Assembly (NCBI RefSeq): GCF_002135375.1
Contig: NZ_NEGH01000006.1
Span: forward strand, 112,587-176,586
Direction of reading: 5' to 3'
Length of the DNA stretch: 64,000 nt
DNA from: Acinetobacter sp. ANC 4558
Lineage (GTDB): Bacteria; Pseudomonadota; Gammaproteobacteria; Pseudomonadales; Moraxellaceae
The notes under the pieces were generated by a model. The model saw only the letters and a program-made list of their open reading frames with translations. It searched no databases and was not told the origin of the DNA. Both the position numbers and the translations under genes were made by a program. Below, piece after piece: positions 10,249-18,763 of this stretch; positions within the stretch are counted from its first letter, which is position 1, and each line of letters opens with the position of its first letter.

Positions 10249-10743
10249 ATGACGACAAAAAAAAGACAAATCTCAGATCAAGATATAGCGCAAAATGATG
10301 TATCTGAAATAGCTGGAGATGCAAATAAAATCAATGAGATTTCTTCAAATAAAATTATTGAGTTTGAAAATGATACAAAGGGGGGCACTGAAATGCTTCA
10401 ACATGAAGCAAAAGAGTTAAACTTGAACATTCAGCATCAACTTAAATTATTTAAACAAGATTTATTAAAAAAATTTGATCAACTCAAAGCGCAATTGGAT
10501 TCTTCTCAAAAAGAATATATTGAGTTAAAAGTTTTGGTTGGAGCAGAAATTAATTCAATCATTGAAGATTTGGCTATACTAAGTAAAGAGTTAAAGGCTG
10601 ATGTTTCTGAGCTTTCATCTAAACATAAATTGAATTTAACTAAAACATTAAAACGTTCAAAAGAAAACACATTAGAAGTTTGGAAAAAAGTAATTCCCCA
10701 TAAGAGCTTAAACAGCAAGGATGCAACTACTGTAATCAATTAA
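10249..10743 (+). CDS. Hypothetical coiled-coil protein
   Basis: A 164-aa protein not recognised as a member of any family. It has no signal peptide or membrane segment, is rich in Lys/Glu/Asn, and from about residue 50 to 140 shows heptad-like helical text (HQLKLFKQDLLKKFDQLKAQ), suggesting a long amphipathic coiled coil. The ATG follows AGAGGCATAAAA. It stands alone between divergent carA and a convergent DOMON-like gene. A structural or DNA-condensing role is possible but nothing seen proves one. Confidence 0.65.
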   Translation: MTTKKRQISDQDIAQNDVSEIAGDANKINEISSNKIIEFENDTKGGTEMLQHEAKELNLNIQHQLKLFKQDLLKKFDQLKAQLDSSQKEYIELKVLVGAEINSIIEDLAILSKELKADVSELSSKHKLNLTKTLKRSKENTLEVWKKVIPHKSLNSKDATTVIN

Positions 10744-10787
10744 GTTAACGTAAAGTCAATATTTAGATGATTTATGGTTCAAATGAT

Positions 10788-10820
10788 AAAAAAGCAAAAG
10801 ATAATTCTTTTGCTTTTTTT
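10788..10820. terminator. Bidirectional terminator
   Basis: AAAAAAGCAAAAG and CTTTTGCTTTTTTTT form a stem flanked by A and T runs between two convergent genes; it can serve both. Confidence 0.85.
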
Positions 10821-10822
10821 TA

Positions 10823-11362
10823 TTAAAACTGATGAAGCCAGTCGCGTTTATTGTGAAAATCAGCTTGAGGGCTACTATGTTGCATAGCAAAATAGTGTTC
10901 ATTTTGTGGCGTTTTTAGAACCGCGGCTAAACCAATGAATAAGTCAGCCCATTTCAATTTATGTTTCAACATAAACTCGGTCAAATCTAAACTTACATTT
11001 AAACCATAATGCGTTTTTTTGAGCTGGTTTAATTCAATATCATTGGCTGTTTTAGGCGGCATATCTTCAGGATAGCGATATTCCTCAAAATCATATACTT
11101 GCCATGCTTGTGATGGAGAAAGATTAATTTCTCGATAAAAATCTTCACCTTGCACCCCAATAAAAACTTCAAAACAGGTATCTTGCCATAAGTAATCAAG
11201 GCGAGGGTGCGATGAAACAATATCAGGCCATTGAATGAGCTGATTTGGATCACGTAACCAATAGCCAATATTGAGTGTATAAGGGCTTTGCTGTTCAATG
11301 GCGGCAACTAAAGAAATTGCTTGAAATCGTCGATCAAATGCATTGAGTTCATAACTTGCCAT
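10823..11362 (-). CDS. DOMON-like domain protein
   Basis: The 179-aa sequence resembles the DOMON-like type 9 proteins, beta-sandwich modules of unknown ligand in proteobacteria. Supporting text is the early YTLNIGYWLRDPNQLIQWP, the LDYLWQDTCFEVFIG block near residues 54-68 (family proteins carry a similar LWxxTCFExF), and a C-terminal HNKRDWLHQF resembling the family's DFHxxxSW ending. There is no signal peptide, so the product is probably cytoplasmic. It lies 15 bases after yhbY on the same strand and is probably co-transcribed with it. Confidence 0.65.
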   Translation of the reverse strand: MASYELNAFDRRFQAISLVAAIEQQSPYTLNIGYWLRDPNQLIQWPDIVSSHPRLDYLWQDTCFEVFIGVQGEDFYREINLSPSQAWQVYDFEEYRYPEDMPPKTANDIELNQLKKTHYGLNVSLDLTEFMLKHKLKWADLFIGLAAVLKTPQNEHYFAMQHSSPQADFHNKRDWLHQF

Positions 11363-11377
11363 AAGAAGTACTTGATC

Positions 11378-11701
11378 TTAATTAGACAAATGAGCGTGAC
11401 GAACAAGATTTGATAATTTTTGATTTTGCTTTGTTGCTTTCTTGTAAAGCAAAGCAATTTTACCAATCGTCTGTACAACTTCAGATTGAGAAGCTTCAGC
11501 AACTTCTAAAATTAAAGCCGAACGTGCTTCACGATCTTCGCCTGCAATTTTAATCTTAATTAATTCATGGTCGTTCAACGCACGATTTAATTCTTCTACG
11601 ACACTTTCTGTAAGGCCTTTATCACCAATCATTACAACTGGATTAAGCGCGTGTCCAATTTGACGTAAACGCTTGCGTTCATGAATAGATAAAGCAGCCA
11701 T
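11378..11701 (-). CDS. yhbY: YhbY-type CRM-domain RNA-binding protein
   Basis: A 107-aa single CRM domain, the fold that binds pre-50S ribosomal RNA. Family marks are LSIHERKRLRQIGHALNPVV at the N-terminus, the GDKGLTESVVEELNRALNDHELIKIK core (positions about 26-51), and IGKIALLYKKA. The usual GxxG turn appears as GDKG. It is transcribed divergently from rlmE and ftsH, the usual neighbourhood of yhbY in gammaproteobacteria. Confidence 0.95.
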   Translation of the reverse strand: MAALSIHERKRLRQIGHALNPVVMIGDKGLTESVVEELNRALNDHELIKIKIAGEDREARSALILEVAEASQSEVVQTIGKIALLYKKATKQNQKLSNLVRHAHLSN

Positions 11702-11895
11702 AAAAATAACCTAATTTTAAAAACAGCTTAGTATAGCAAAATGCAAAATCAAACGCTGTAAAAACTATGCAAAAATTCAAGGTAATTTGTTAGAAAAACT
11801 TCTATAAAGATGAGATTTAGATACACTTGTATACTGCATGTCTGATCTTTTTAACGTACAATGAAGTTCAAGAAGGTTTATGTTATTAGAGATTT

Positions 11896-12546
11896 ATGGC
11901 AACGCGTATTACCAACCAAAAGTTATCTAAGAGTAGCCGTGCGTGGATGAGAGAGCACTTGGATGATCCTTTTGTAAAAAAAGCACAAAAAGAGGGTTAT
12001 CGTGCACGCGCGGCTTATAAGTTGTTAGAAATCCAAGAAAAATATAAAGTAATTAAACCAGGTATGACTGTCGTAGATTTAGGCGCCGCACCTGGGAGTT
12101 GGTCACAAATTGCTGGAAAATTGGTTGGCGATAAGGGGTTAGTTATTGCTTCTGATATTTTGGAAATGGATGCACTTCCCGATGTAACCTTCTTACAAGG
12201 TGATTTTCGAGAAGAAGAAGTTTTCGAAAAATTGTTAAATATTTTAAATGGACGTAAAGTTGACGTTGTAATTTCAGATATGGCCCCCAATACATCAGGT
12301 AATAGGGCTGTAGATCAACCTCGTCAAATTTATTTGTGTGAACTTGCAATAGACTTTGCTCAACAAGTTCTTGGCCCGAAGGGGCAATTTGTTGTAAAAG
12401 TGTTTCAAGGTACAGGTTTTGATGAGTTTCGCAAGCAGGTTGTAGATACATTTGAGGTGTTGAAGACGGCAAAACCAGCGGCTTCACGCGCACGTTCTAA
12501 AGAAGTATTTTTGATAGGACAAGGGCGTAAAAATGTGTCAAATTAA
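11896..12546 (+). CDS. rlmE: 23S rRNA (uridine-2'-O)-methyltransferase RlmE (FtsJ/RrmJ)
   Basis: RlmE methylates the 2'-OH of U2552 in the 50S A loop with SAM. The 216-aa protein has the SAM-binding block [15 protein letters not shown] at about 59-73, the [12 protein letters not shown] motif near 124-135 and [13 protein letters not shown] near 165-177, supplying the K-D-K-E catalytic residues together with the early Lys in RAAYKL. It sits upstream of ftsH as in many proteobacteria. Confidence 0.98.
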   Translation: MATRITNQKLSKSSRAWMREHLDDPFVKKAQKEGYRARAAYKLLEIQEKYKVIKPGMTVVDLGAAPGSWSQIAGKLVGDKGLVIASDILEMDALPDVTFLQGDFREEEVFEKLLNILNGRKVDVVISDMAPNTSGNRAVDQPRQIYLCELAIDFAQQVLGPKGQFVVKVFQGTGFDEFRKQVVDTFEVLKTAKPAASRARSKEVFLIGQGRKNVSN

Positions 12547-12682
12547 ACTTTACTTGCCAACTTGCTAAAAATTGTGCATTTTGTAGGTTTTTAATAAATT
12601 GCATAGCTGGTTTTCAGCTTTTTTGAAATAAAGGTCACCCATTTAGGGCATGATCAAATTAGATTGATATGGGAATAAAGCT

Positions 12683-14578
12683 TTGAGCGATCTCTTCAAG
12701 AATGCCGTATTGTGGCTCATTATACTTGGTGTGCTGATTTTAATTTTCAGTAACATCAATGGCAGCGATAAGCCAACAGCAATGAACTATTCAGAGTTTG
12801 TTGCTGCGGTGAATGCTGGGCAGATTAAAAAAGTTACAATTGATGGCGAAAGAATTAGTGGCGAAAAAGCAAATGGTTCACCATTTGAAAGCATTCGTCC
12901 AGCTATTCAAGATCCTGAACTTATGCCGAATCTCATCAAAAATCATGTTGTCGTTGAAGGTACTGCTCCACAACGTCAAGGTTTGTTGATGCAACTTCTC
13001 ATTGCAAGCTTTCCTGTTCTTTTAATCATTTTGTTATTCATGTTCTTTATGCGCAACATGGGTGGCGGTGCAGGTGGCAAAAATGGCCCAATGAGTTTTG
13101 GTAAGTCAAAGGCTAAAATGCTTTCTGAAGACCAAATTAAAGTAACATTTGTTGATGTTGCGGGTTGTGATGAAGCGAAGCAAGAAGTCGTTGAAATTGT
13201 AGATTTCTTGAAAGATCCATCTAAATTTAAACGTCTTGGTGCAACCATTCCGAAAGGGGTGTTGATGGTTGGTCCTCCAGGTACGGGTAAAACTTTGCTT
13301 GCGAAGGCAATTGCTGGTGAAGCTAAAGTGCCATTCTTTAGTATTTCTGGTTCAGACTTTGTTGAAATGTTTGTTGGTGTTGGTGCTTCTCGTGTACGTG
13401 ATATGTTCGAGCAGGCAAAGCGTCATGCGCCTTGTATTATCTTTATTGATGAGATTGATGCTGTTGGTCGTCACCGTGGTTCGGGTACTGGTGGTGGTAA
13501 TGACGAGCGTGAACAAACATTAAACCAAATGCTTGTTGAAATGGATGGTTTTGAAGGCAATGAGGGTATTATTGTTATTGCTGCAACGAACCGTGCAGAT
13601 GTCTTAGATAAGGCGTTATTGCGCCCAGGTCGTTTTGACCGTCAAGTGATGGTGAGCTTGCCAGACATTAAAGGTCGTGAACAGATTCTTAATGTTCACA
13701 TGAAAAAGTTACCTTCTACGACAGGTGTTGATGTTAAGGTTCTTGCACGTGGTACACCAGGTTTCTCTGGTGCACAATTGGCAAACCTTGTGAATGAAGC
13801 TGCATTATTTGCTGCTCGTCGTAATAAGAATACGGTCGATATGCATGATTTTGAAGATGCTAAAGACAAGCTTTATATGGGGCCAGAACGTAAATCGATG
13901 GTACTTCGTGAAGAAGAACGTCGTGCAACGGCTTATCATGAAGCTGGGCATGCAATTGTTGCGGAAATTTTGCCTGGCACAGATCCTGTTCATAAAGTGA
14001 CGATTATGCCACGTGGTTGGGCGCTAGGTGTGACTTGGCAGCTTCCTGAGTTTGATCAAACCAGTCACTATAAAGACAAAATGTTAAATGAACTTTCAAT
14101 CTTATTCGGTGGTCGTATTGCTGAAGAAGTGTTTATTAATCAAATGTCCACAGGTGCATCAAATGACTTTGAACGTGCTACAAAAATGGCACGTGCGATG
14201 GTGACCAAGTATGGTATGTCAGATAAGCTTGGTGTAATGGTTTACGAAGATGATTCTCAGCAATCATTTATGGGAAGTATTGGTAGTCGTACAATTTCTG
14301 AAGCGACTCAACAACAGGTTGATGCAGAAGTTCGTCGAATTATTGATGAGCAATACCGTATAGCACGAGATATTTTGGAAAATAACAAAGATATTGCACA
14401 TGCGATGGTAAAAGCACTGATGGATTGGGAAACCATTGATCGTGAGCAAATTCGCGATATCATGGAAGGGCGTGAGCCACAGCCACCTAAGGTTTATATT
14501 GCAGAAAACCCAGTGATTGATGTTGTAGAGGAGAGTCCATTAACTCCACCTCCATTACCATCATTGCCTAAAGCTTAA
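12683..14578 (+). CDS. ftsH: ATP-dependent zinc metalloprotease FtsH
   Basis: FtsH is a membrane-anchored AAA+ protease that degrades membrane and short-lived regulatory proteins. The 631 aa show two membrane segments (about 8-24 and 102-123), Walker A GPPGTGKT at 197-204, Walker B IIFIDE at 252-257, an arginine-finger region ending in RPGRFDR, and the zinc motif HEAGH at 419-423. The start codon is TTG (MSDLFKNAV), which aligns with usual FtsH N-termini. A strong terminator follows directly. Confidence 0.98.
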   Translation: MSDLFKNAVLWLIILGVLILIFSNINGSDKPTAMNYSEFVAAVNAGQIKKVTIDGERISGEKANGSPFESIRPAIQDPELMPNLIKNHVVVEGTAPQRQGLLMQLLIASFPVLLIILLFMFFMRNMGGGAGGKNGPMSFGKSKAKMLSEDQIKVTFVDVAGCDEAKQEVVEIVDFLKDPSKFKRLGATIPKGVLMVGPPGTGKTLLAKAIAGEAKVPFFSISGSDFVEMFVGVGASRVRDMFEQAKRHAPCIIFIDEIDAVGRHRGSGTGGGNDEREQTLNQMLVEMDGFEGNEGIIVIAATNRADVLDKALLRPGRFDRQVMVSLPDIKGREQILNVHMKKLPSTTGVDVKVLARGTPGFSGAQLANLVNEAALFAARRNKNTVDMHDFEDAKDKLYMGPERKSMVLREEERRATAYHEAGHAIVAEILPGTDPVHKVTIMPRGWALGVTWQLPEFDQTSHYKDKMLNELSILFGGRIAEEVFINQMSTGASNDFERATKMARAMVTKYGMSDKLGVMVYEDDSQQSFMGSIGSRTISEATQQQVDAEVRRIIDEQYRIARDILENNKDIAHAMVKALMDWETIDREQIRDIMEGREPQPPKVYIAENPVIDVVEESPLTPPPLPSLPKA

Positions 14579-14582
14579 TTTA

Positions 14583-14607
14583 AAAACCACCTTCGGGTGG
14601 TTTTTTT
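14583..14607 (+). terminator. Terminator of ftsH
   Basis: AAACCACC-TTCG-GGTGGTTTTTTT: a GC-rich stem closed by a UUCG loop with a T run, just after the ftsH stop. Confidence 0.93.
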
Positions 14608-14696
14608 ACATTTAAAACTTTTAGTCATTATTATGCATTTGCTAAAGAATGATTGAGTTAGAATAAATTTGAAAAGATTGTTAGAGATTAAGTAAT

Positions 14697-15551
14697 ATGC
14701 ATTTAGTTCAATTGCCACAAAAAACCTTGAAGTGTGGTCATCATCTATTGGATTTATCTTATCCACAGATTATGGGGATTTTAAATGTTACCCCAGATTC
14801 ATTTAGTGATGGTGGGCGTTATCATAATCAAGAGGCTGCAATTGAACATGCACTTAAAATGATTGAAGAGGGTGCAACCATTATTGATATTGGTGGGGAG
14901 TCAACTCGCCCGGGTGCATCTGAGGTTGCTGTAGCAGAGGAAATACTGCGGGTTATTCCTGTAGTGGAAGAGCTTGCTAAACATAAGGTAATTATTTCAA
15001 TTGATACATCTCAGCCAGAAGTAATTAAAGCTGCAGTACAGGTGGGTGCGCATATATGGAATGATGTCAGAGCGCTGACACGGCCAAATGCATTGAAAAC
15101 AGCAGCAGAGCTAGATATTCCTGTGATTATTATGCATATGCGCGGAGAACCAACCACAATGAATCATTTGGATCAATATAACAATGTGGTAGATGAGGTG
15201 ATTGAGGAAATTCAACAACGTGTAAATGATGCGTTAAATGCGGGTGTGAAAGCTGAAAATATTATGATTGATCCAGGTTTTGGTTTTGCAAAAAATGCAA
15301 AACAAAATTTAAAGCTTTTAAATGAATTTTATAAACTTAATGAAATGGGGTACCCCATTTTATCCGCTTTATCTCGCAAGCGTTTCATTGGTGAAGCATT
15401 AAATGGGGCAGAAGCTCAGCATCGTGATATAGGTTCGGCAGTTGGTCATTTATTGAGTATTCAACAAGGTGCAAGCATTGTTCGGACACATAATGTCCAA
15501 GCGATGCAGGATGCAATTTTGGTTTGGAAAGCTACATCTCAAAATTCTTAA
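14697..15551 (+). CDS. folP: Dihydropteroate synthase
   Basis: FolP joins p-aminobenzoate to dihydropterin pyrophosphate in folate synthesis and is the sulfonamide target. The 284 aa carry the signature IMGILNVTPDSFSDGG at about 24-39 and the second signature ATIIDIGGESTRPGA at about 60-74, then VIIMHMRGEPTTM, IMIDPGFGFAKN and the late PILSALSRKRFIGE. Length is standard. It follows ftsH by about 120 bases after a terminator, so it has its own promoter. Confidence 0.97.
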   Translation: MHLVQLPQKTLKCGHHLLDLSYPQIMGILNVTPDSFSDGGRYHNQEAAIEHALKMIEEGATIIDIGGESTRPGASEVAVAEEILRVIPVVEELAKHKVIISIDTSQPEVIKAAVQVGAHIWNDVRALTRPNALKTAAELDIPVIIMHMRGEPTTMNHLDQYNNVVDEVIEEIQQRVNDALNAGVKAENIMIDPGFGFAKNAKQNLKLLNEFYKLNEMGYPILSALSRKRFIGEALNGAEAQHRDIGSAVGHLLSIQQGASIVRTHNVQAMQDAILVWKATSQNS

Positions 15552-15561
15552 GAAATACAGC

Positions 15562-15600
15562 AAAAGATTGAAATGTTAAATTGGAATTTCAATCTTTAAT
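15562..15600 (+). terminator. Terminator of folP
   Basis: AAAGATTGAAAT pairs with ATTTCAATCTTT around an 11-base loop, followed by AATTT. Confidence 0.75.
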
Positions 15601-15611
15601 TTAGGAATTAT

Positions 15612-15904
15612 ATGTTTTTTAGTCGAAATTATAAGAAAAGAGTTGTATTTGTTCATTGTGGTTAAGTGCTTAAAATATTGGTATTCCTTCTATATGCTGA
15701 AGGAGAATGAGTTAAAGCATTAAATCAGGCATCATTAGATGTACAGAGGGTGGTTGTGGTTGTAAGTGATGGGTAAATGTTACGTAGTATATAAGTGCAA
15801 TAACATGGCGCGATATTCTTCACATAGCGAAACTTAATCAGATGACAGATTCTTATGGTATGAAAATAGAATTTGTTGAATCGGTTAAAATATATAAAGT
15901 TTAA
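15612..15904 (+). pseudogene. Possible eroded coding sequence of unknown type
   Basis: Short protein-like stretches can be read in different frames with stops and shifts between them: MFFSRNYKKRVVFVHCG from 15612, then VKALNQASLDVQRVVVVVSDG, and finally LNQMTDSYGMKIEFVESVKI with a stop at 15902-15904. Together they look like a decayed small gene. The parent family was not recognised, and chance cannot be excluded. Confidence 0.3.
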
Positions 15905-16023
15905 GTTTTAAACCCTTTAAATAATAAAAATTTAAGTTAAAGAGATGAAGTTATTTCATGCCTTTTTTATTGGTCAAAGATCAAAGTTATGCTATAAGCT
16001 CAGGCTGATTATATTGAACTAAT

Positions 16024-16344
16024 TTGTTTTCTATGTTTAGTGATTTACTCCTCCCAATGTTTGATGATGAATATTATCCCGATATTTTAGTTGCTGAAAT
16101 AAAGCAATTAATTGAAAAATTTTCAAAAAGTATTGAAAAAAGCTTAATTGATATGGATGTTTATAGGTTGGCTGATGGTGTATTGGTACAAATTAATGAA
16201 ATGAAACCACAATTTGAAGATTTAGATTCATCTCTAGATGATACGGCAGCAGATTATATTGCTGAAGCAATGATGATGGTTGTTCAAGAGCAAGGTTATA
16301 TGAATATTGAAATGGAAGAGTTGATAGCGAATAGAGAGTGGTAA
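16024..16344 (+). CDS. DUF5713-like small protein
   Basis: A 106-aa acidic protein. MFDDEYYPDILVAEIKQLIEK at the N-terminus and the ending MEELIANREW resemble the DUF5713 family, whose members have the same YYP and EELIAxR(D/E)W marks. The function is unknown. There is no signal peptide or membrane segment, and it has its own terminator and no obvious operon partner. Confidence 0.7.
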   Translation: MFSMFSDLLLPMFDDEYYPDILVAEIKQLIEKFSKSIEKSLIDMDVYRLADGVLVQINEMKPQFEDLDSSLDDTAADYIAEAMMMVVQEQGYMNIEMEELIANREW

Positions 16345-16356
16345 AATCACTCTTTT
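16335..16356 (+). terminator. Terminator overlapping the end of the DUF5713-like gene
   Basis: AGAGTG-GTAAAAT-CACTCTTTT: a short stem that includes the last codons, followed by a T run. Confidence 0.6.
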
Positions 16357-16397
16357 AAAATCAAATAATTGAATGCATATTCTTAAATTTTAGGCAT

Positions 16398-16426
16398 AAA
16401 AAAACCAGCTTAAAGCTGGATTTTTT
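16398..16426 (-). terminator. Terminator of tRNA-Leu copy 1
   Basis: CCAGCTT/AAGCTGG stem at 16405-16419 with an A run on the left, which is a T run in the minus-strand transcript. Confidence 0.85.
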
Positions 16427-16449
16427 GCACCATCTTAAAAGTATTAAGA

Positions 16450-16535
16450 TGGTGCCCGAGGCCAGACTCGAACTGGCACGCTTTGTGGGCGGGGGATTTT
16501 AAATCCCCTGTGTCTACCGATTTCACCACTCGGGC
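16450..16535 (-). tRNA. tRNA-Leu (anticodon UAA), copy 1
   Basis: The minus strand folds as an 86-nt class II tRNA with encoded CCA: acceptor GCCCGAG pairing with CTCGGGC, an anticodon stem GGGGA/TCCCC enclosing TTTAAAA (anticodon TAA), a variable arm, and the T loop GTTCGAGTC. The leucine D-arm text TGGTGAAATCGGTAGACAC is present. An identical copy lies at 17468-17553. Confidence 0.97.
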
Positions 16536-16544
16536 ATGAGCGCA

Positions 16545-16573
16545 ATAATAGAGGACGAAATAAAACTTGGCAA
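16545..16573 (-). promoter_or_regulatory. Promoter of tRNA-Leu copy 1
   Basis: On the minus strand, TTGCCA (16573-16568), a 17-base spacer and TATTAT (16550-16545) lie 10 bases upstream of the tRNA 5' end. Confidence 0.75.
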
Positions 16574-16638
16574 GAGGAAATTCGTTTGTTTGCTTTCTTT
16601 TCAATCAATTGATGTGATTTTGTTTAAATAGTAGATCG

Positions 16639-17373
16639 TTATTTCATAAGTTCATCAACATAGCTTTCAAGATCAATATACTTAATCGCCTTATAGACTT
16701 GATTTTCAAGTTGAATAAGTTCTTGATGAAGGGTTATAAAATCCTTTTTTTCTTGAAGTCTAGATATATATTTTGATGTATGTTTAGGGGTTAAAAGAAG
16801 TTTGAGCTTACATTTTAAAATTTGCAGGTGAGACCAGAAACATGCACGACGTATTTGGTTTAGAGAGATTTGATCTATAGATGTTGCATGTGATTTAAAT
16901 AAATTTTCTTTATATAGGGCGACAAAACCATAACTTAAGCTGAGGAAAAATAGGATTCCTTGGAAAATCAAATTTTCAAAAAATTGAATATTAATGGCTT
17001 GTAGTACGATTAGAGCTGCAAGTTTAAATGGCAGATTTTTTATGTGTTTATAAAGATGGGGAGAGGTATGTTGAATTTGATAAATAACAAGTGGAAGAAT
17101 AAGCATAAAAAAAAGCATAATGCAGATAATGGCACTTGCTTGTGCTTGGAAGTTAGAAAAATGATCAAATAGACTTTGAATGTAGGTGCTTAGAAAAAAG
17201 ACAAGTGGAATAAATGTTGTTAAGGCAATAGCCCAAGGAATAATTTCTTTTAATTCATCAAGAGCGCCTTTTGTTTGTATAAAGCCATAACATAAATAGC
17301 TTCTTTTAATGGCTTGAGGGTGTTTTTTTTGAAGTTGCTCTAAAAATTGAAGTGTTTGCTTTTGTGTCATCAT
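16639..17373 (-). CDS. Hypothetical multipass membrane protein between two tRNA-Leu copies
   Basis: A 244-aa product not recognised as any family. It has about four hydrophobic segments (roughly 45-65, 78-95, 110-127 and 130-150), then a charged C-terminal half rich in Lys and Leu (LKCKLKLLLTPKHTSKYISR). The N-terminus is short and charged (MMTQKQTLQFLEQLQKK); the second Met may be the start. The gene lies on the minus strand inside the segment bounded by two nearly identical tRNA-Leu units, so it may have arrived or been trapped with the duplication. Confidence 0.65.
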   Translation of the reverse strand: MMTQKQTLQFLEQLQKKHPQAIKRSYLCYGFIQTKGALDELKEIIPWAIALTTFIPLVFFLSTYIQSLFDHFSNFQAQASAIICIMLFFMLILPLVIYQIQHTSPHLYKHIKNLPFKLAALIVLQAINIQFFENLIFQGILFFLSLSYGFVALYKENLFKSHATSIDQISLNQIRRACFWSHLQILKCKLKLLLTPKHTSKYISRLQEKKDFITLHQELIQLENQVYKAIKYIDLESYVDELMK

Positions 17374-17415
17374 ATAGTACAGCCGATAGTTTGAACTACA
17401 TTAAATTTTAGGCAT

Positions 17416-17437
17416 AAAAAAACCAGCTTAAAGCTGG
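17416..17437 (-). terminator. Terminator of the tRNA-Cys/tRNA-Leu unit
   Basis: Same CCAGCTT/AAGCTGG stem with A run as at copy 1. Confidence 0.85.
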
Positions 17438-17467
17438 AATTTTTGCACCATCTTAAAAGCATTAAGA

Positions 17468-17553
17468 TGGTGCCCGAGGCCAGACTCGAACTGGCACGCT
17501 TTGTGGGCGGGGGATTTTAAATCCCCTGTGTCTACCGATTTCACCACTCGGGC
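17468..17553 (-). tRNA. tRNA-Leu (anticodon UAA), copy 2
   Basis: Identical in sequence to the copy at 16450-16535, with anticodon TAA and encoded CCA. It follows tRNA-Cys by 13 bases on the same strand and shares its promoter. Confidence 0.97.
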
Positions 17554-17566
17554 ATATTTACAAGAT

Positions 17567-17640
17567 TGGAGGCGGAGGTCGGAATCGAACCGGCGTCCAC
17601 GGAGTTGCAGTCCGCTGCATGACCACTCTGCCACCCCGCC
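17567..17640 (-). tRNA. tRNA-Cys (anticodon GCA)
   Basis: A 74-nt cloverleaf on the minus strand: acceptor GGCGGGG with CTCCGCC, an anticodon loop CTGCAAC giving GCA, T-loop GGTTCGATTCC, and encoded CCA. First gene of a two-tRNA unit. Confidence 0.97.
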
Positions 17641-17657
17641 GCGTCTTGTTGATGCGT

Positions 17658-17685
17658 ATATTAGCAAGCTCTGAAAAAAAAACAA
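17658..17685 (-). promoter_or_regulatory. Promoter of the tRNA-Cys/tRNA-Leu unit
   Basis: On the minus strand, TTGTTT (17685-17680), a 16-base spacer and TAATAT (17663-17658) lie 18 bases before tRNA-Cys. Confidence 0.6.
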
Positions 17686-17794
17686 TAGCTCAAGGTGATT
17701 GTATGCACAGAAAAACAGCATATAACAATAAATATTTAAAATATTGATGTAGAATGTGCGAAATTGATTCATATCAACACTTGGGAGATATGCC

Positions 17795-18643
17795 GTGGCA
17801 TTAGTTTTAGATGGTCGTGCATTGGCAAAAAAAATTGAAACAGACTTATTCACTCGCGTTGAAGCGTTGAAAGAAAAATCTGGTCGGACGCCAATTTTAG
17901 CTACTATTTTAGTGGGTGATGATGGCGCATCTGCAACTTATGTACGTATGAAAGGAAATGCATGCCGTCGTGTTGGAATGGATTCATTAAAGGTTGAACT
18001 TCCGAAAGAAACAACGACTGAACAATTGCTAGCTGAAATTGAAAAATTAAATGCAAACCCAGATGTACACGGAATCTTGTTACAACATCCCGTACCTGCT
18101 CAAATTGATGAACGTGCATGTTTTGATGCAATTGCTTTAGAAAAAGATGTCGATGGTGTCACTTGCCTAGGATTTGGGCGTATGGCAATGGGTGAGGCAG
18201 CTTATGGTTCAGCAACCCCTGCTGGGATTATGACGATTCTTAAAGAAAATCAAATTGAAATTGCAGGTAAGCATGCTGTTGTAGTGGGCCGTTCTGCTAT
18301 TTTAGGTAAACCAATGGCAATGATGTTGCTTCAAGCGAATGCAACTGTAACCATTTGCCATTCACGGACACAGAATCTTCCTGAACTTGTTAAACAAGCG
18401 GATATTATTGTAGGTGCTGTTGGTAAGGCAGAGTTAATTCAAAAAGATTGGATTAAACAGGGTGCTGTTGTTGTTGATGCTGGTTTTCATCCGCGTGATG
18501 GTGGTGGTGTGGGGGATATTCAGTTGATTGGAATTGAAGATGTTGCATCTGCTTATACACCAGTTCCAGGTGGTGTAGGGCCAATGACAATTACAACATT
18601 AATTCGTCAAACAGTTGAAGCTGCAGAAAAAGCATTGGCTTAA
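17795..18643 (+). CDS. folD: Bifunctional methylenetetrahydrofolate dehydrogenase/cyclohydrolase
   Basis: FolD interconverts 5,10-methylene-THF and 10-formyl-THF using NADP. The 282 aa include the Tyr-Lys-type catalytic block [19 protein letters not shown] (about 49-67), the [13 protein letters not shown] motif, and the NADP-binding [17 protein letters not shown] (about 163-179), ending with [18 protein letters not shown]. The start is GTG with GGGAG upstream, giving the usual MALVLDGR opening. Confidence 0.98.
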   Translation: MALVLDGRALAKKIETDLFTRVEALKEKSGRTPILATILVGDDGASATYVRMKGNACRRVGMDSLKVELPKETTTEQLLAEIEKLNANPDVHGILLQHPVPAQIDERACFDAIALEKDVDGVTCLGFGRMAMGEAAYGSATPAGIMTILKENQIEIAGKHAVVVGRSAILGKPMAMMLLQANATVTICHSRTQNLPELVKQADIIVGAVGKAELIQKDWIKQGAVVVDAGFHPRDGGGVGDIQLIGIEDVASAYTPVPGGVGPMTITTLIRQTVEAAEKALA

Positions 18644-18652
18644 TTAATACTT

Positions 18653-18692
18653 AGGTCACAACGGCATTTTCCCTTTGTGACCTTTAATTTTT
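18653..18692 (+). terminator. Terminator of folD
   Basis: AGGTCACAA and TTGTGACCT form a perfect 9-bp stem around a 13-base loop, followed by TTTAATTTTTT. Confidence 0.8.
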
Positions 18693-18763
18693 TGATATGA
18701 TTTTTGCCTAGAAATTGAATTCAGATTTTTAAATATTCTTAAAACCATGATGAAGGTTTAATC

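Larger units (their letters stand above)
16383..16537. repeat. 155-bp direct repeat, copy 1 (terminator plus tRNA-Leu)
   Basis: This block matches 17401-17555 with two differences seen by eye (T/A at 16422 and T/C at 16442). It holds a whole tRNA-Leu(UAA) and its terminator. The offset is 1018 bases and the unit between the copies contains one membrane-protein gene. Confidence 0.9.
17401..17555. repeat. 155-bp direct repeat, copy 2 (terminator plus tRNA-Leu)
   Basis: Second copy of the block at 16383-16537. Outside these limits the flanks diverge at once, so the duplicated unit is tightly bounded around the tRNA and its terminator. Confidence 0.9.

Noticed and set aside
17428..17853. 141-codon minus-strand ORF
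   Set aside because: It runs through tRNA-Leu and tRNA-Cys genes and into folD; an artefact of open frames in RNA genes.
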